From: Conus ventricosus
Taxonomy: Eukaryota > Mollusca > Gastropoda > Neogastropoda > Conidae
NCBI GenBank assembly: GCA_018398815.1
Contig: JAFLJL010014084.1
Span: forward strand, 1-64,000
DNA length: 64,000 nucleotides
Reading direction: 5' to 3'
Notes under the pieces: model-generated
What the model was told of the DNA's origin: nothing
What the model saw: the letters and a program-made list of their open reading frames with translations, nothing else
Database searches by the model: none
Part shown: positions 33,631 through 44,715 of the stretch, piece by piece
How positions within the stretch are numbered: position 1 is the first letter of the stretch
How the letters are laid out: every line of letters starts with the position of its first letter
Made by a program: the position numbers and the translations under genes

Positions 33631-33759
33631 TCTTGGTAGCTATGTAACATTTCTGAAACAAGACCAGTGACTTTCTTCAAGAAAGGCCCGTCTTTGGGCT
33701 GTCGTGTAATGTGTATGCCATTTCTACCTCCATTTCTAAGAAGACAAAAGACCACCAAA

Positions 33760-33809
<50 letters not shown>

Positions 33810-34019
33810 CAAAGAAGAGGACGAAAAGAAAAGAAAAATACAAAAACCGAAAGGAAACCTTTCAGAGTAGTATGTTGCTACTCACCCCTCCCCCACCCCC
33901 CGGCCGCGAGACCCACCTCTTGGTGGTACACAAACATCAGTTTGTCATCGGATAAATATTTCTTGCTCGTAGAATGTCTGTTATTTGTGAAAACGGCTGG
34001 GTTTTTTTGTCTGTGACGA
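33631..34019. other. Decayed array edge, (GA)n, then unique DNA
   Basis: Remnants of the 40-bp unit at 33660-33695, a GA repeat at 33758-33808, an A-rich patch and unique sequence. No gene was seen. Confidence 0.55.
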
Positions 34020-35410
34020 ATGAAACGTCTGACAGCGGCGGATTGCCAGCACCAGCGGTGAAACGTTGTTTTGTTGGTTACTGACGAACGGTCCGTCCCT
34101 CAGCTGAATTTGGCTGCTCGTTGGTGAAATGTGTGACGGTGGTGAATTGGTTGGTGAAATAACGTTGTGTCTGTACTTTTAGAAGGAAAAGAAAAACGTG
34201 TGTCACTGGATAATGTGTCTGTGACTGATGACATGTCTGTCACTGTGTCACGGGGTGGGTGTCTGCCCGTATTACAGGAACGCCTGTATCACTTGGATGG
34301 TGTGTCACTGGTGAATGCATTGCTGTTGAAATTTCTAATTTGAAGAATGTCTGTATCGTTATGAAGGAATGTCTGTATCGTTGAGAAATGTCTGTCGCTG
34401 GCGAGTGTCTGTATGATCGGTGACATGTCTGTCTCGCCAGTGAAATGTGTGGTGTTGTTCACCGAGAAGTGACGGGGCCGCTAATGTAGCGGCTGTGTCG
34501 TTGAGAAGTGTTCATATCCCCCAATGAGATGTCTGTACTGGAGAAATGTCTGTATTGTTGGAGAAATGTCTGTATCGTTGAGGAAATGTCTGTATCATTG
34601 AGGAAATGTCTGTATCGTTGGAGAAATGTCTGTGTCATTGAGGAAATGTCTGTATTGTTGGAGAAATGTCTGTATCATTGAGGAAATGTCTGTATTGTTG
34701 GAGAAATGTCTGTGTCATTGAGGAAATGTCTGTATTGTTGGAGAAATGTCTGTATCATTGAGGAAATGTCTGTATTGTTGGAGAAATGTCGGTGTCATTG
34801 AGGAAATGTCTGTATTGTTGGAGAAATGTCAGTGTCATTGAGGAAATGTCTGTATTGTTGGAGAAATGTCTGTGTCATTGGGGAAATGTCTGTATTGTTG
34901 GAGAAATGTCTGTGTCATTGGGAAATGTCTATTGTGGGGAAATGTCTGTCATTGAGGAAATGTCTGTATTGTTGGAGAAATGTCTGTGTCATTGAGGGAA
35001 TGTAAGAATTGTCAGAGAAATGTCTGCTATCATGGGGGGAAAGGAAAATGTCTGTTCAACCATGGTTGTTTGTAGCATTGGTAGAACATGTCTGTATCCT
35101 AATAAAACGAAAAAAATCAAATGTTTCTTCATAGGAGAAATTTTGTATCACTAATTGTTTGACATAGGAGAAATGTCTGTACCCCTAATAAAATATTGGT
35201 GTCAGTAGAAAAATGCCATGTCTGGGGTTGGTGGTGGGGGTTGGGGGGGGGGGGGGGGGGGGGGTCTTTATCACTAACAAGAGTCTCTTTCTTCAGTGAG
35301 ACGTCTGTGTTACAAATGAAAGTCTGTATCATCAGAGAAGTGTGTGTGTTATATAAACGAATTGTCTACGTCATCGGAGAAATGTCATCCAGTTGTCTCA
35401 GTCACTGGAG
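34020..35410. repeat. 20-bp minisatellite with a 40-bp dimer higher-order unit
   Basis: The basic 20-base unit is GAGAAATGTCTGTATTGTTG, or the close variant with TGTGTCATTGAG. In the core (about 34530-34990) the two alternate strictly as a 40-base dimer. Flanks at 34020-34530 and 35000-35410 hold strongly diverged single units with longer spacers. That is the expected pattern of a homogenised core and ageing edges. Confidence 0.93.
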
Positions 35411-36165
35411 AAATGAGTGGTTCGTCGGTAACTGTCTCCGTTGATCAGTGTGTGAGTGTGTGTGTGTGTGTGTGTGTGCGTGCGTGCGGCGTGTGTGTGT
35501 GTGTGTGTGTGCGCCGCGCGCGCGCCTCGTGATGACGTGGTCGCAGAGGAGACCGCCTGCCCCTGTGTGACGGTGTGAGGTAATGGCAGTGCGGCGTGCT
35601 GTCACTGTTGGCCATCAGACGGGAGCAGCACAGGGCGTGTCCGTCATGGACCGATGAACTGGGCCAGGGGGTGGATGGTGGGAGGAAGGGGGGGGGGGGG
35701 TATGTTCCATTGAGGTTTTGTATATGTGTGTGTGTGTGGTAGTCTTGAGGGAAGGAAGGCGTGGGGGAGGGGGTGGTTGCGGGGGGGGGGGGGGGGGGGG
35801 GGGTTAGCGGAGTCTGTCTGTGCCAGGAGCTGGTATGTCTGGCACTGGTCTATTGTCACTGACGACCAATCCGCTTATCTCTGTCTGTGCCTTCCAGCGC
35901 TGTCTGTCTGTCTTCTGGGGGAGGGGGGGGGGGGGGGGGGGCGTGGAGACGGGAGAGGGGGGGGGGGGAGTAGGGGGATGGAGTGGGGGGATGTCTGTCG
36001 CCCAAGTCTTGTCTTGCTCTCACGGCCTCCTCCGACACAGGGCTGGGCCCAGGCCCACGAAGTAGACGGTGGGAGAGGTGGAGGGGGGTGGGGGGTGAAC
36101 AAGAAGGGGGGAGGATGGAGAGGGAAGGACATTGGTCAGCGAGGATGGTCAGCAGAGTGGCTGTA
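35411..36165. other. Unique sequence with TG/CG repeat and long G runs
   Basis: TG/CG repeat at about 35448-35526, then G runs at about 35688-35701, 35780-35803 and 35926-35941, with G-rich DNA to 36120. Short unique pieces lie between. No gene was seen. Confidence 0.55.
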
Positions 36166-36200
36166 GATTGTGTGTGTGTGTGTGTGCGTGTGTGTGGTGG

Positions 36201-36259
<59 letters not shown>

Positions 36260-36334
36260 GTGTGTGTGTGTGAGACTTGTGTTGGCGTGGCCGTCGGCAG
36301 ACGTACCACTATCACCAGCAACAGTGGCGGCACC

Positions 36335-36370
<36 letters not shown>

Positions 36371-37319
36371 TCTCTCTCTCTCTCTCTCTCTCTGTCTCCT
36401 CCATCCTTCCCCCCGCGTAACGTGTATGTGTGTCTCCTCTTCTCTTCTCCCCATTTCTGTTGGTCTTTATCTCTCCTCTTTCTTTATCTCGTGCGCGCGC
36501 GCGCACACCCCCACGCACACGCAACACCACACACACACACACACACACACTTTGTACAGTCGCTGAATAAGTGTGTGTATATATCTGTGTGTGCGCGCGC
36601 GCGCGCGAGCGTCTGTTTGTCTGTCTGTGTTTACGTGTGCTCAGCCGGCTTCCTGAGAGAGCTCGCGGACTGTGACAAGTCTGTCTTGACGCGGCGTCTC
36701 TGTCTCGCTCCAGCGCGTGTGCGCACGCGCGTGTATGTATGTACATTTATATATATATGTATCTGTGGGGGGGGGGGGGGGGGGGGGAGTAGGGGGGCCA
36801 CAGAGCGACAGCCCGTCGCCGTGTGTGGTGTTGTGAGGGGCGGCGTCTGGGTGTTGTGAGGCGGCGTGGCCCCTGGCTTAGTCTGTTGGCGTGCTAGCTG
36901 TCTGTAGTGTTGCGGAGCGGAGCGGAGTGGAGTGTGAGTGTGTGTGTGTGTGTGCCTGCCTGTGTCGGCCTTGCTTGGGTCATTTGAGGACAGCCGGCAA
37001 GTTGGCCTGGCCCACACTACACCACCAGCCGGGGTGTACTGTCGGTCGGTCGGTCTGTCTGTGGCCTTGCGTGGTGGTGGTGGGGGTCGGTGTGTTGGTT
37101 GGTGTGCGTGTGTGTGGGGAGTTTTAGTGTGCTGCACGTTGCTGTACGGACTTCCCCAGGGGTCAGTTTAATGCGTTTCCAAGGTACGTGCTGGCCCGTG
37201 TCTGTCTGTCTGTCTGTCCGTTCTGTCTGTCTGTCCGTCTGATTTGTGTGGCGTGACAGCAGACCTACGTACACGCGCGCGCGCACACACACACACATCT
37301 CTCTCTCTCTCCCCTCTCT

Positions 37320-37361
<42 letters not shown>

Positions 37362-37478
37362 AGGGATAGAGAGACTTGACCGGTGTTGAACTACGCTGTC
37401 AGTCAGTCAGTCATCAGTTGTCGGGCCGTCCATGACTGAAATGAAGTAACTGTACGGCTGCTCTCTCTCTTCTCTCTC

Positions 37479-37515
<37 letters not shown>

Positions 37516-37540
37516 CTTCCCACCTCCACACGTCCTGTGT
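36166..37540. repeat. Microsatellite-rich block: (TG)n, (CT)n, (CA)n, (CG)n, (TCTG)n
   Basis: TG at 36166-36272, CT at 36338-36393, CA at 36495-36552, GCGC at 36590-36607, poly-G at about 36765-36788, TCTG at about 37198-37240, CT at 37295-37360 and 37460-37520. Unique patches lie at 36610-36720 and 36850-37190. No gene could be supported. Confidence 0.75.
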
Positions 37541-38055
37541 ATAAAGAAATGTGTGCCTATATCATGCTGGTGGAAACTGTATGTGCTGTGTCTGATGTCC
37601 CTGTGTGGTCAGGTGAACGCGTGTTGTAAATCACCGCAAAGTTACGTGCTGTGTCGCTGATCCGGTGTGTTTGTGTGCGCACGCGCGCGTGAGTGCGTGT
37701 ATGTGTTTGTGTGTGCGTGTGCGCGCGCGTGTGTTTGTGTCTGTCTCTGTGCGTGCGTGCGTGTATGTGTGTGAAAGGAGAGGGGATGGGGCGGGTGATG
37801 GAATAGTTGGGGGGGGGGGGGGGGGCAGCATGAGAGAGAGAGACTAAAGCTGTTTGGCCTTGTCAGCTGTTTGAGGCTGTCCGAGTTGACTGCCGCACAG
37901 ACCTGTCTCCGATGCTTGGGACGGGAGGTGCGCTTGGTGATGCAATGCCGCTCTTCACTGGCTGTGTAGGGGGAAGGGTGACTGCTGGCAGTATGTCACA
38001 TAGACCTTGTCACACTGGGAGGTGGTCATAGCCGATGTCACTGTGCCAAGTTGCG
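37541..38055. other. Unique sequence with TG/CG repeat
   Basis: TG/CG repeat at about 37665-37775, poly-G near 37810-37826, then unique sequence. No gene was recognised. Confidence 0.45.

Positions 38056-38107
<52 letters not shown>
38056..38107. repeat. Poly-C tract, 52 bases (longest homopolymer here)
   Basis: Uninterrupted C run, immediately followed by ACCACCAAGG. The true length is uncertain. Confidence 0.95.
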
Positions 38108-38159
38108 ACCACCAAGGTGAAACGGTGCCTTACTGTGGTATGGTTCATCAGTTGTAGCT

Positions 38160-38625
38160 CTCTGGTGTGTGTGAAAGAGAGAATGTGTGTGAGTTAGAGA
38201 GAGTGTGTGTGTGTGTGGTGTGTGTGTGTTGTGTTGGAAAGAGAGAATGTGTGTGAGTCAGAGAGTGTATGTGTGTGTGTGAGAGAGAGTGTGTTGAGTT
38301 AGAGAGAGATTGTGTGTGTGAGAGGGAGAGAGAGAGAGCGCGTGTGTGTGTTATGTGTGTGTGTGAGAGAGAGAGAGCAGTGGTGTGTAGGTTGGAAAAA
38401 GAGAGTATGTGTGTGAGAGAGAGAGAGTGTGTGAGTGAGAGTGTGTGTAAGTTAGATAGAGTGTTGTGTGTGTGTGAGAGAGGGAGAGAGACAGTGTAAG
38501 TTAGAGAGAGTGTGTTGTGTGTGGGTGTGAGAGAGAGAGAGAGAGACAGTGTAAGTTAGAAAAGAGTGTGTGTGTGGTGGAGTGAGGGGTGTGTTTGAGT
38601 GAGAGAGAGAGTGTGTTTAGAGGGT
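38160..38625. repeat. Degenerate GA/TG repeat with ~60-80-base periodicity
   Basis: Alternating GAGAGAG and TGTGTG runs with a recurring GTGAGTTAGAGAGAG or GTAAGTTAGA element near 38190, 38290, 38440 and 38490. It is a higher-order arrangement of two dinucleotide repeats. Confidence 0.8.
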
Positions 38626-38799
38626 CACGTGTCGGGTGCTGGCAGGTGGGGGCAGATCATCATTCCTTCTCAGTGGGGGTCATGATCGTTTTGCGTGGAG
38701 GGACAAGGAAGGAGGGTTTGGAACCGCACAACGGCAGACCTCCGACCGTGTGGGTAGAAGGATGCTGAGCCATCTGGTGCTAGACTCCTTCAAAGGCGA

Positions 38800-40680
38800 C
38801 TTCGGTGATTGATGCTGTCTGTGGTGATGGGCACTGTGTGTGAGGACAGTGTCTGTGGTGATGGCAGTGTGTGTGTGAGGGCGTCTGTGGGGATGGGCAC
38901 TGTGCGTGGTGAGGACTGTCTTGGGAGGGCATGTGTGTGTGAGGGACTGTCTGTGGTGATGGGCCACTGTGGTGTGAAGCAGGAGCTGTCTGGTGGTGAT
39001 GGGCCAGATGCGTGTGAGAGGAGTCGTTGTGGTGATGGCCTGTGGTGTAGTGAGAGGACGTGTGTGGTGATGGGCACTGTGTGTGTGAGGACAGTGTTGT
39101 GGTGATGGCACTGTGGTGTGTGAGGACTGTCTGGGTGATGGGCCACTGTGCGTGTGTGTGGACGGTGTCTTGGTGATGGCCTGTGTGTGTGAGGACAGTG
39201 TCTGTGGTTGATGGGCATCTGTGTGTGTGAGGACAGTGTTGTGTGAGGGCCATGTGTGGTGAGACGGTGTCTGGTGATGGCACTGTGTGTGTGAGGCGGT
39301 GTTGTGTGATGGGCCATGGGTGGAGGACGGTGTCTGTGGTGATGGGCCCATGTGTTGTGTGTGAGGTCGTGTCTGGGTGGGATGGAGACACTGTGTTGTG
39401 TGAGGACAGTGTCTGTGGTGATGGGCACTGTTGTGTGTGTGAGGCAGTGTTGTGGTGATGGCATGTGTGTGTGAGACAGTGTCTGTGGTTGGATGGGCAC
39501 GGGTGGTGAGGACAGTGTCTGTGGTGATGGGCCACTGTGTGTGTGTGTGAGGACAGTGTTGTGGTGATGGGCCACGGTGGTGTGAGGAGAGTGTGGTGTT
39601 GGGCCACTGTGTGTGTGTGAGGACAGTGTCTGTGGGGGGCCACTGTGTGTGTGAGGCAGATCGTGGTGATGGCCCTGTTGTGTGAGGACAGTGTCTGTGG
39701 TGTGGCACTGTGGTGTGTGACAGGACAGTGTCTGTGTTGTGGGCCCTGTGATGTGAGGCACAGATCTGTGAGAGCCATGTGTGGTGAGGACAGTGTCTGT
39801 GGTGATGGGCCATCTGTGTGTGAGGACGTCCTGTGATGGCCACTGTGGTGTGAGACTGTCTGTGGTGATGGGCCACTTGCGTGTGTGGGGGACTGTCTGT
39901 GGTGATGGGCCACTGTGTGTGTGAGGACTGTCTGTGGTGATGGGCCACTGTGCGTGTGTGAGGACGTGTCTGTGGTGATTGGCCACTGTGTGTGTGTGAG
40001 GACGGTGTCTGTGGTGATGGGCCACTGTGGTGTGTGAGGACGTGTCTGTGGTGATGGGCCACTGTGTGTGTGAGGACAGTGTCTGTGGTGATGGGCCACT
40101 GTGTGTGTGTTGAGGACAGTGTCTGTGGTGATGGGCCACTGTGTGTGTGAGGACGGTGTCTGTGGTGATGGGCCACTGTGTGTGTGTGAGGACTGTCTGT
40201 GGTGATGGGCCACTGTGTGTGTGAGGACAGTGTCTGTGGTGATGGGCCACTGTGTGTGTGTGAGGACTGTCTGTGGTGATGGGCCACTGTGTGTGTGAGG
40301 ACGGTGTCTGTGGTGATGGGCCACTGTTGTGTGTGAGGACTGTCTGTGGTGATGGGCCACTGTGCGTGTGTGAGGACTGTCTGTGGTGATGGGCCACTGT
40401 GTGTGTGGAGGACAGTGCTGTGGTGATGGGCCACTGTGTGTGTGAGGACATGTCTGTGGTGATGGGCCACTGTGTGTGTGTGAGGACTGTCTGTGGTGAT
40501 GGGCCACTGTGTGTGAGGAGGACAGTGTCTGTGGTGATGGGCCACTGTGTGTGTGTGAGGACTGTCTGTGGTGATGGGCCACTGTGTGTGGGACATGTCT
40601 TGTGATGGGCACGGTGTGTGTGTGTGGACTGCTGTGGTGATGGGCCATGTGTGTGTGAGGACGGTGTCTGTGGTTCCTTC
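38800..40680. repeat. ~37-bp minisatellite, about 50 units, noisy left and clean right
   Basis: The unit is GTGATGGGCCACTGTGTGTG, then TGAGGACAGTGTCTGTG, with slippage in the TG run. From about 39890 to 40590 units are nearly perfect; from 38800 to about 39880 almost every unit has lost or gained bases. All three minus frames stay open for more than 550 codons because the complementary unit has no stop codon. This is not a gene. Confidence 0.95.
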
Positions 40681-41049
40681 CTTCACTTAGGCCAAGCGCA
40701 TGGTGCCTCAGAGCCTAACAGTTGATCGTGTTGTTGTTGTTGTTTTTCTTCCGAAAGACTAATGCTTTGAGTATCATCTTCGATGAAGGGGGGTGTGTGT
40801 GTGTGTAAGGTGTGTGTGTGTCTTGAGAGGGAGAGAGAGAGAGAGTGTGTGTGTGTGTGTGTTTTCGATAGTGTGCGTGTGAGTATTTATGTGTGTGTGT
40901 AGTACTATATGTGTGTGTGAGAGATAGAATGTGTATGTGTAAGAGAGAGTAAGTGTGTATGTATGTGTGTGTGAGAGTTTGTGTGTGGGTATGAGTGAGT
41001 GAGCACGCGTGGGCCACCGAGTGCCTGTGTGTGTGTGTGTGTGGAAAGT
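40681..41049. repeat. TG/GA microsatellite block
   Basis: Short unique sequence at 40681-40785, then TG, GA and TATG repeats to 41045. No gene was seen. Confidence 0.75.
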
Positions 41050-41290
41050 AGGGGGGTGGGCGGGGGACACGGCTTGTGGACGATGCTCTCCACTCGGGCT
41101 GAGTGGTGGGATGTCGTGGGCTTGTCCACACCAGAGTTGCTGATCCCTGCTTCCAGCTTGCCCGCTCCCATACTGCTGTGCTGAGTGTCTACACTATGTG
41201 TGGGTGGTGATGGTGGTGCTGGTGCCGGCTGTCGATGTGGGATTAGCAGGGGAGGTTCCACGCTGAGGTGGTTGCTCACAGACGGGGATG
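41050..41290 (-). CDS. Candidate coding exon, Ser/Pro/His-rich, unknown
   Basis: On the minus strand this roughly 240-base segment is open and has balanced, non-repetitive codon content. Visible residues include SVSNHLSVEPPLLIPHRQ, then SVDTQHSSMGAGKLEAGIS and a later VESIVHKPCPPP. It looks like part of an intrinsically disordered region. It is bounded by CA repeats on both sides and I found no good splice pair; a CTCAG/CGTGG acceptor-like site near 41265 is the best. Chance openness is possible. Confidence 0.22.
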
Positions 41291-41484
41291 GTGTTGTGTG
41301 TGTGTGTGGGGGGGGGGGGGGGGGGGGGGGGGGTGTGGTGTGTGTGTTTTTGAGGGGGCGTTGCGCTGAACAGGACCCGTACCTCGGTATCTCTGATGAC
41401 GTATGAGTGACAGCTGTCCCGAGTTTGTGCGTACCTTGATTTGTAGTGTCGGGTGCCTCTCTGTCTCTTCTATCTCTCTCTCTC

Positions 41485-41540
<56 letters not shown>

Positions 41541-41773
41541 ATTCGCCGTCTTCTCTCTTTCTTCTCTCTCTCTCTCTCTCTTCGTCTCATCTCCTCTCTC
41601 TCTCTCATCTCTCCTCCCCCCTCCTCCCCCATCTCTCCTTCCTCCTCTACCACCCCCTTTCTTGCCCCTCATTTCCTCTCCACCCCCCTCCCTCCCTTCG
41701 CCTTTCATGTTGTTGACTTGCCAGTGCCCAACTGTGGCGTTACTGGTATATTCCAGCAGATAGCAAATTTCTT
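41291..41773. repeat. Poly-G, then (CT)n-rich DNA
   Basis: Poly-G at about 41309-41332, a unique stretch at 41340-41455, then CT-rich low complexity at 41456-41700. No gene was seen. Confidence 0.7.
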
Positions 41774-41875
41774 GAATAGATTCATTGAAAACTGGATTGT
41801 TCCACGTGGCGTCTGTTTACACGATGAGCAAAATGTTCTTGGAATAGATTCATTGAAAACTGGATTGTTCCACGC
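41774..41875. repeat. 68-bp tandem duplication
   Basis: GAATAGATTCATTGAAAACT followed by GGATTGTTCCACG begins at 41774 and again at 41842 without change. The region between shares GTCTGTTT/GTCTCTTT ends. Confidence 0.92.
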
Positions 41876-42044
41876 TGCCGTCTCTTTCTACGACGGTGTG
41901 GGTTGTTTTGTTAGAAGGCCTGCCGGTACAACGCTTCCATGTGGACCGTCTGACATAGTGTAACTGTTTGTGGCAGAGGTATTGAAATAGTAGTGTGAAA
42001 CTACCATTGGCCTATCTTGGATTGCGATCACATACACGCGCGCC

Positions 42045-42264
42045 CGCGCGCGCGTACACACACAACACACACCACACGCACGCAACACACACACACACAC
42101 ACCAACACACAACACACACACACCACACACACCACACACGTGTGTGTGTGTGTGTGCGAGTATGTAGGTGTGTGTGTTGTGTATATTATTATTATATAAT
42201 ATATTATTATATATATATATATTAATTCTTCATCAGATATAAGAGCAAGCTTTGTTTATAATTC

Positions 42265-42325
<61 letters not shown>
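42045..42325. repeat. (CA)n/(TG)n inverted microsatellite followed by (TA)n
   Basis: CA with CG at 42030-42138, TG at 42138-42180 (the two can pair), TA/TTA repeats at 42180-42222 and a long perfect TA tract at about 42270-42325. Confidence 0.92.
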
Positions 42326-42326
<1 letters not shown>

Positions 42327-42690
42327 TATTTTTCAATTAAGTTGAGTGCGTTGTAAAGAGAGAGAATGATAGAGAAGAGAATGAGAATATGATTGTAGTG
42401 GACAGGAGAAGAGAGAGAAGCAACTGTTCTAGACATATACACCGTGGAATAGGGAAGACTATGGGAATTCAGAATGCTGTCACCTACGTTAGCAAGAACG
42501 ACAGTATTATGAAAAAGTCTGCTCTTCTCTTTTTCCGAATCATTCAACCGACTTGATGCTTCATTGTGGTCTCTGTAAATCCTACAGCTGTTTGGGGGAT
42601 AATTTGTGGAGTTATTGATTTGTTCACTGCCCCTTAAATGGAGTCTGTAGCCTTTCTGATTTAACAATAGCAAAAAGTTTTATACCCCCA
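42326..42690. other. AT-rich unique sequence
   Basis: Unique sequence, with a short GA patch near 42355-42420. A 115-codon minus frame (42326-42673) is not repetitive but shows no recognisable domain, and its start context is ordinary. It is not called as a gene. Confidence 0.4.
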
Positions 42691-43529
42691 CTCTCTCTCC
42701 TCCTTTTCATCTTCCTCTCCTCCTCTCCTCCCTCCCCTCCCCCTCCTGTGTCCCCACTCGTCTATCCTAGTCCTCCCCCCTCATTTTTTTCTCTCCCCCC
42801 CCCCCCTGTTCTCCACTTTCTCCCCCCCCCCCCCCCCCCCACCCACCTCCTATATCACCCTGCCCCCCACCACTTCTGCCCCTTTCCCACGTATACAAGC
42901 GGTACAGCTTGCCTACACACACTATTGATCAGGCTGGGTGCACAGATCGGGGAGGACGGAGAAGGGGGGGTTGGTGGTGGTGGAGGGGGGGGGGGGGGGG
43001 GCGGAGTGGTGGTGATGATGGTGGTAGCAGCAAAGAGAGAAGAAAGACAGGAGTTCTTCCACATCACTAGCCACTCATCCCGCCGCCACGTCTTGTCTGT
43101 CTGTTCTTCTGTCCTTTCACCCCGTTCTGTCCTTCAGTCGAGAGAGCCAGTTCCGCCCCCCCCCCCAACCCCCGACCCCCCCCCCCCCCCCGAACCCCCC
43201 CCCCCCCCCACCCCCCCCCTCCCCCCCCCCCCTCCACTTTCCCTCTCTCTCCTCCCCCCCCCCCCCTCCTCGCCGGTCTTGTGGCGGTAGTGGTGGTTTG
43301 CCTTGGGCGCTTGGACACTCGGACACCGTTTCGTTTCCCTTCACTCCCGCCCCTCCAAATCCTCCCGGCCACATACCCCCCCCCTCTTCTGTCTGCCGTC
43401 TTCCTCTTCCTTCTTGGCCAGTGACCCCGACCCCCCCTCCCCCTCCCTCCCCCACCCTCTCAGGCTGCAGCTCTTCCTCTGACGAAGCTTGAAGATGTGG
43501 TGCGTGGTGACCCTCAAGCCGCGGATGAT
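42691..43529. other. C-rich low-complexity DNA with unique islands
   Basis: C runs at about 42795-42840 and 43155-43275, a G run near 42983-43001 and a unique island at 42880-42960. Proline and glycine frames on both strands come from these runs. Confidence 0.6.
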
Positions 43530-43690
43530 CTGGGTGTGGGGGTGTAGGGGAGGGGGGGGTGGGGGTGGGGGGGGCGGAGAAGCGACATGAGTTGGGCCTC
43601 ACAGCAATGTCCCTCCGCCCTGTCACACTGTCTTGTTCACACAGGGACTCTGGGATACAGCCCAGGGCTGTGATCATGTCATTTAACGAT

Positions 43691-43702
43691 TGACGTCACG
43701 TG
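43691..43702. promoter_or_regulatory. Overlapping CRE palindrome and E-box
   Basis: TGACGTCA at 43691-43698 is a perfect full CREB/ATF palindrome and overlaps CACGTG at 43697-43702, a canonical E-box. The same fused pair recurs at 43847-43858. Binding is inferred from motif identity alone. Confidence 0.35.
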
Positions 43703-43846
43703 GGGCGTAGAGAGGATGGGGGAGGGGGGGGAGGTGTAGGGGGGAGCGCATCAGTTGTGCCTCATCAGCAATGTCCCTTCGTCCTGTGACACTTCTGTCA
43801 CACAGACTCATGGATACAGCAAGGGCTCTACCATTTCATTAACGAT

Positions 43847-43858
43847 TGACGTCACGTG
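43847..43858. promoter_or_regulatory. Second overlapping CRE palindrome and E-box
   Basis: An exact repeat of the fused TGACGTCACGTG motif, 156 bases after the first. The third unit has only GACGTCACTTGG near 44020, which loses both full motifs. Confidence 0.35.
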
Positions 43859-44040
43859 GGGGCAAAGTGGTGAGGGAATGGAGAGGAGAGAGACGAGGGG
43901 GGGGGGGGGAGGGAGACGACATGATTGTGCCCTACAGCAATGTCCCTCCGTCCTATTCACACTGTCGTGTCACACAGACTCAGGATACAACGAACAAGGG
44001 CCATGCCATTCATTATCGAGACGTCACTTGGTGGGGGGGG

Positions 44041-44329
44041 CGGGGGGGAGGAGCGAGAGGCGCGGGTATTAGACGTAGCGTGTTGGTTTGAAAGGAAAGC
44101 TGTTCAGAGAGGGAAATCATCTGATATGTCGATCAGTAGTTTGTTGATATCAGAAAGTGATCGTGACGTAGATGTGACTGTGAATCCCACAGAATCAAAA
44201 CTGGTGGGGGGGGGGGGGGGTGGGGGGGGGGGGGGGGGCGGGGCGGGGAGACAGGGCAACAGTTAGACATTTTTAGATCTGTGAGCTGTAGGGCGAGGGG
44301 AACCAAGCCATGTGTGGTAAATCTACACG
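44041..44329. other. Unique spacer with long G runs
   Basis: Unique sequence and a G-rich block at 44203-44248. No gene was seen. Confidence 0.45.
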
Positions 44330-44715
44330 AGTTTTGACGTTTCCCACACCAGGTTTTGACGTTTTCACACACTGTTTTGACGTTTCCCACTACAAAATTT
44401 CGCGACGTTCCCACACGGAGTTTTGACGCGTTTCCCCACACAGAGTTTTTGACGTTTCTCCCAAATGTTTTGAAGTTTCCCCCTCAAGGTCTGACGTTCC
44501 CACTCGCAAGTTTTGACGTTCCCCCACAAGTTTTGACTATTCCACACGGAATTTTGGACGTTTCTCCACACTGAGTTTTGACATTTTCCCACATTTCAGG
44601 TTTTGACTTCTCCCCCACGGGAGTTTTGACGTATTACCCATCAACGAGTTTTGTGTTTACCACTCGGGAGCTATTGACAATTTCCCGACTCGGATTTTTC
44701 ACGTTTCCCCTAACG
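44330..44715. repeat. ~21-bp minisatellite, about 17 units, indel-rich
   Basis: The unit is GAGTTTTGACGTTTCCCACAC or close variants. Each copy differs by one to four bases, mainly indels, and the array edges fade out. Confidence 0.88.

Larger units (their letters stand above)
43530..44040. repeat. ~166-bp tandem repeat, 3 copies, carrying CRE-like sites
   Basis: GCAATGTCCCTCCG or its variant lies at about 43602, 43768 and 43937, giving steps of 166 and 169. Each unit also shares CACACAGACTCA-type, GGATACAGC-type and ATTAACGATTGACGTCACG-type blocks and a G-rich linker. The third copy is the most degenerate. Confidence 0.9.

Noticed and set aside
38680..40686. 668-codon minus-strand open frame (with 622- and 553-codon frames in the other phases)
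   Set aside because: All three frames are open because the ~37-bp unit has no stop codon on that strand. The peptide is a frame-shifting Thr/His/Pro repeat, and unit indels would destroy any real protein.
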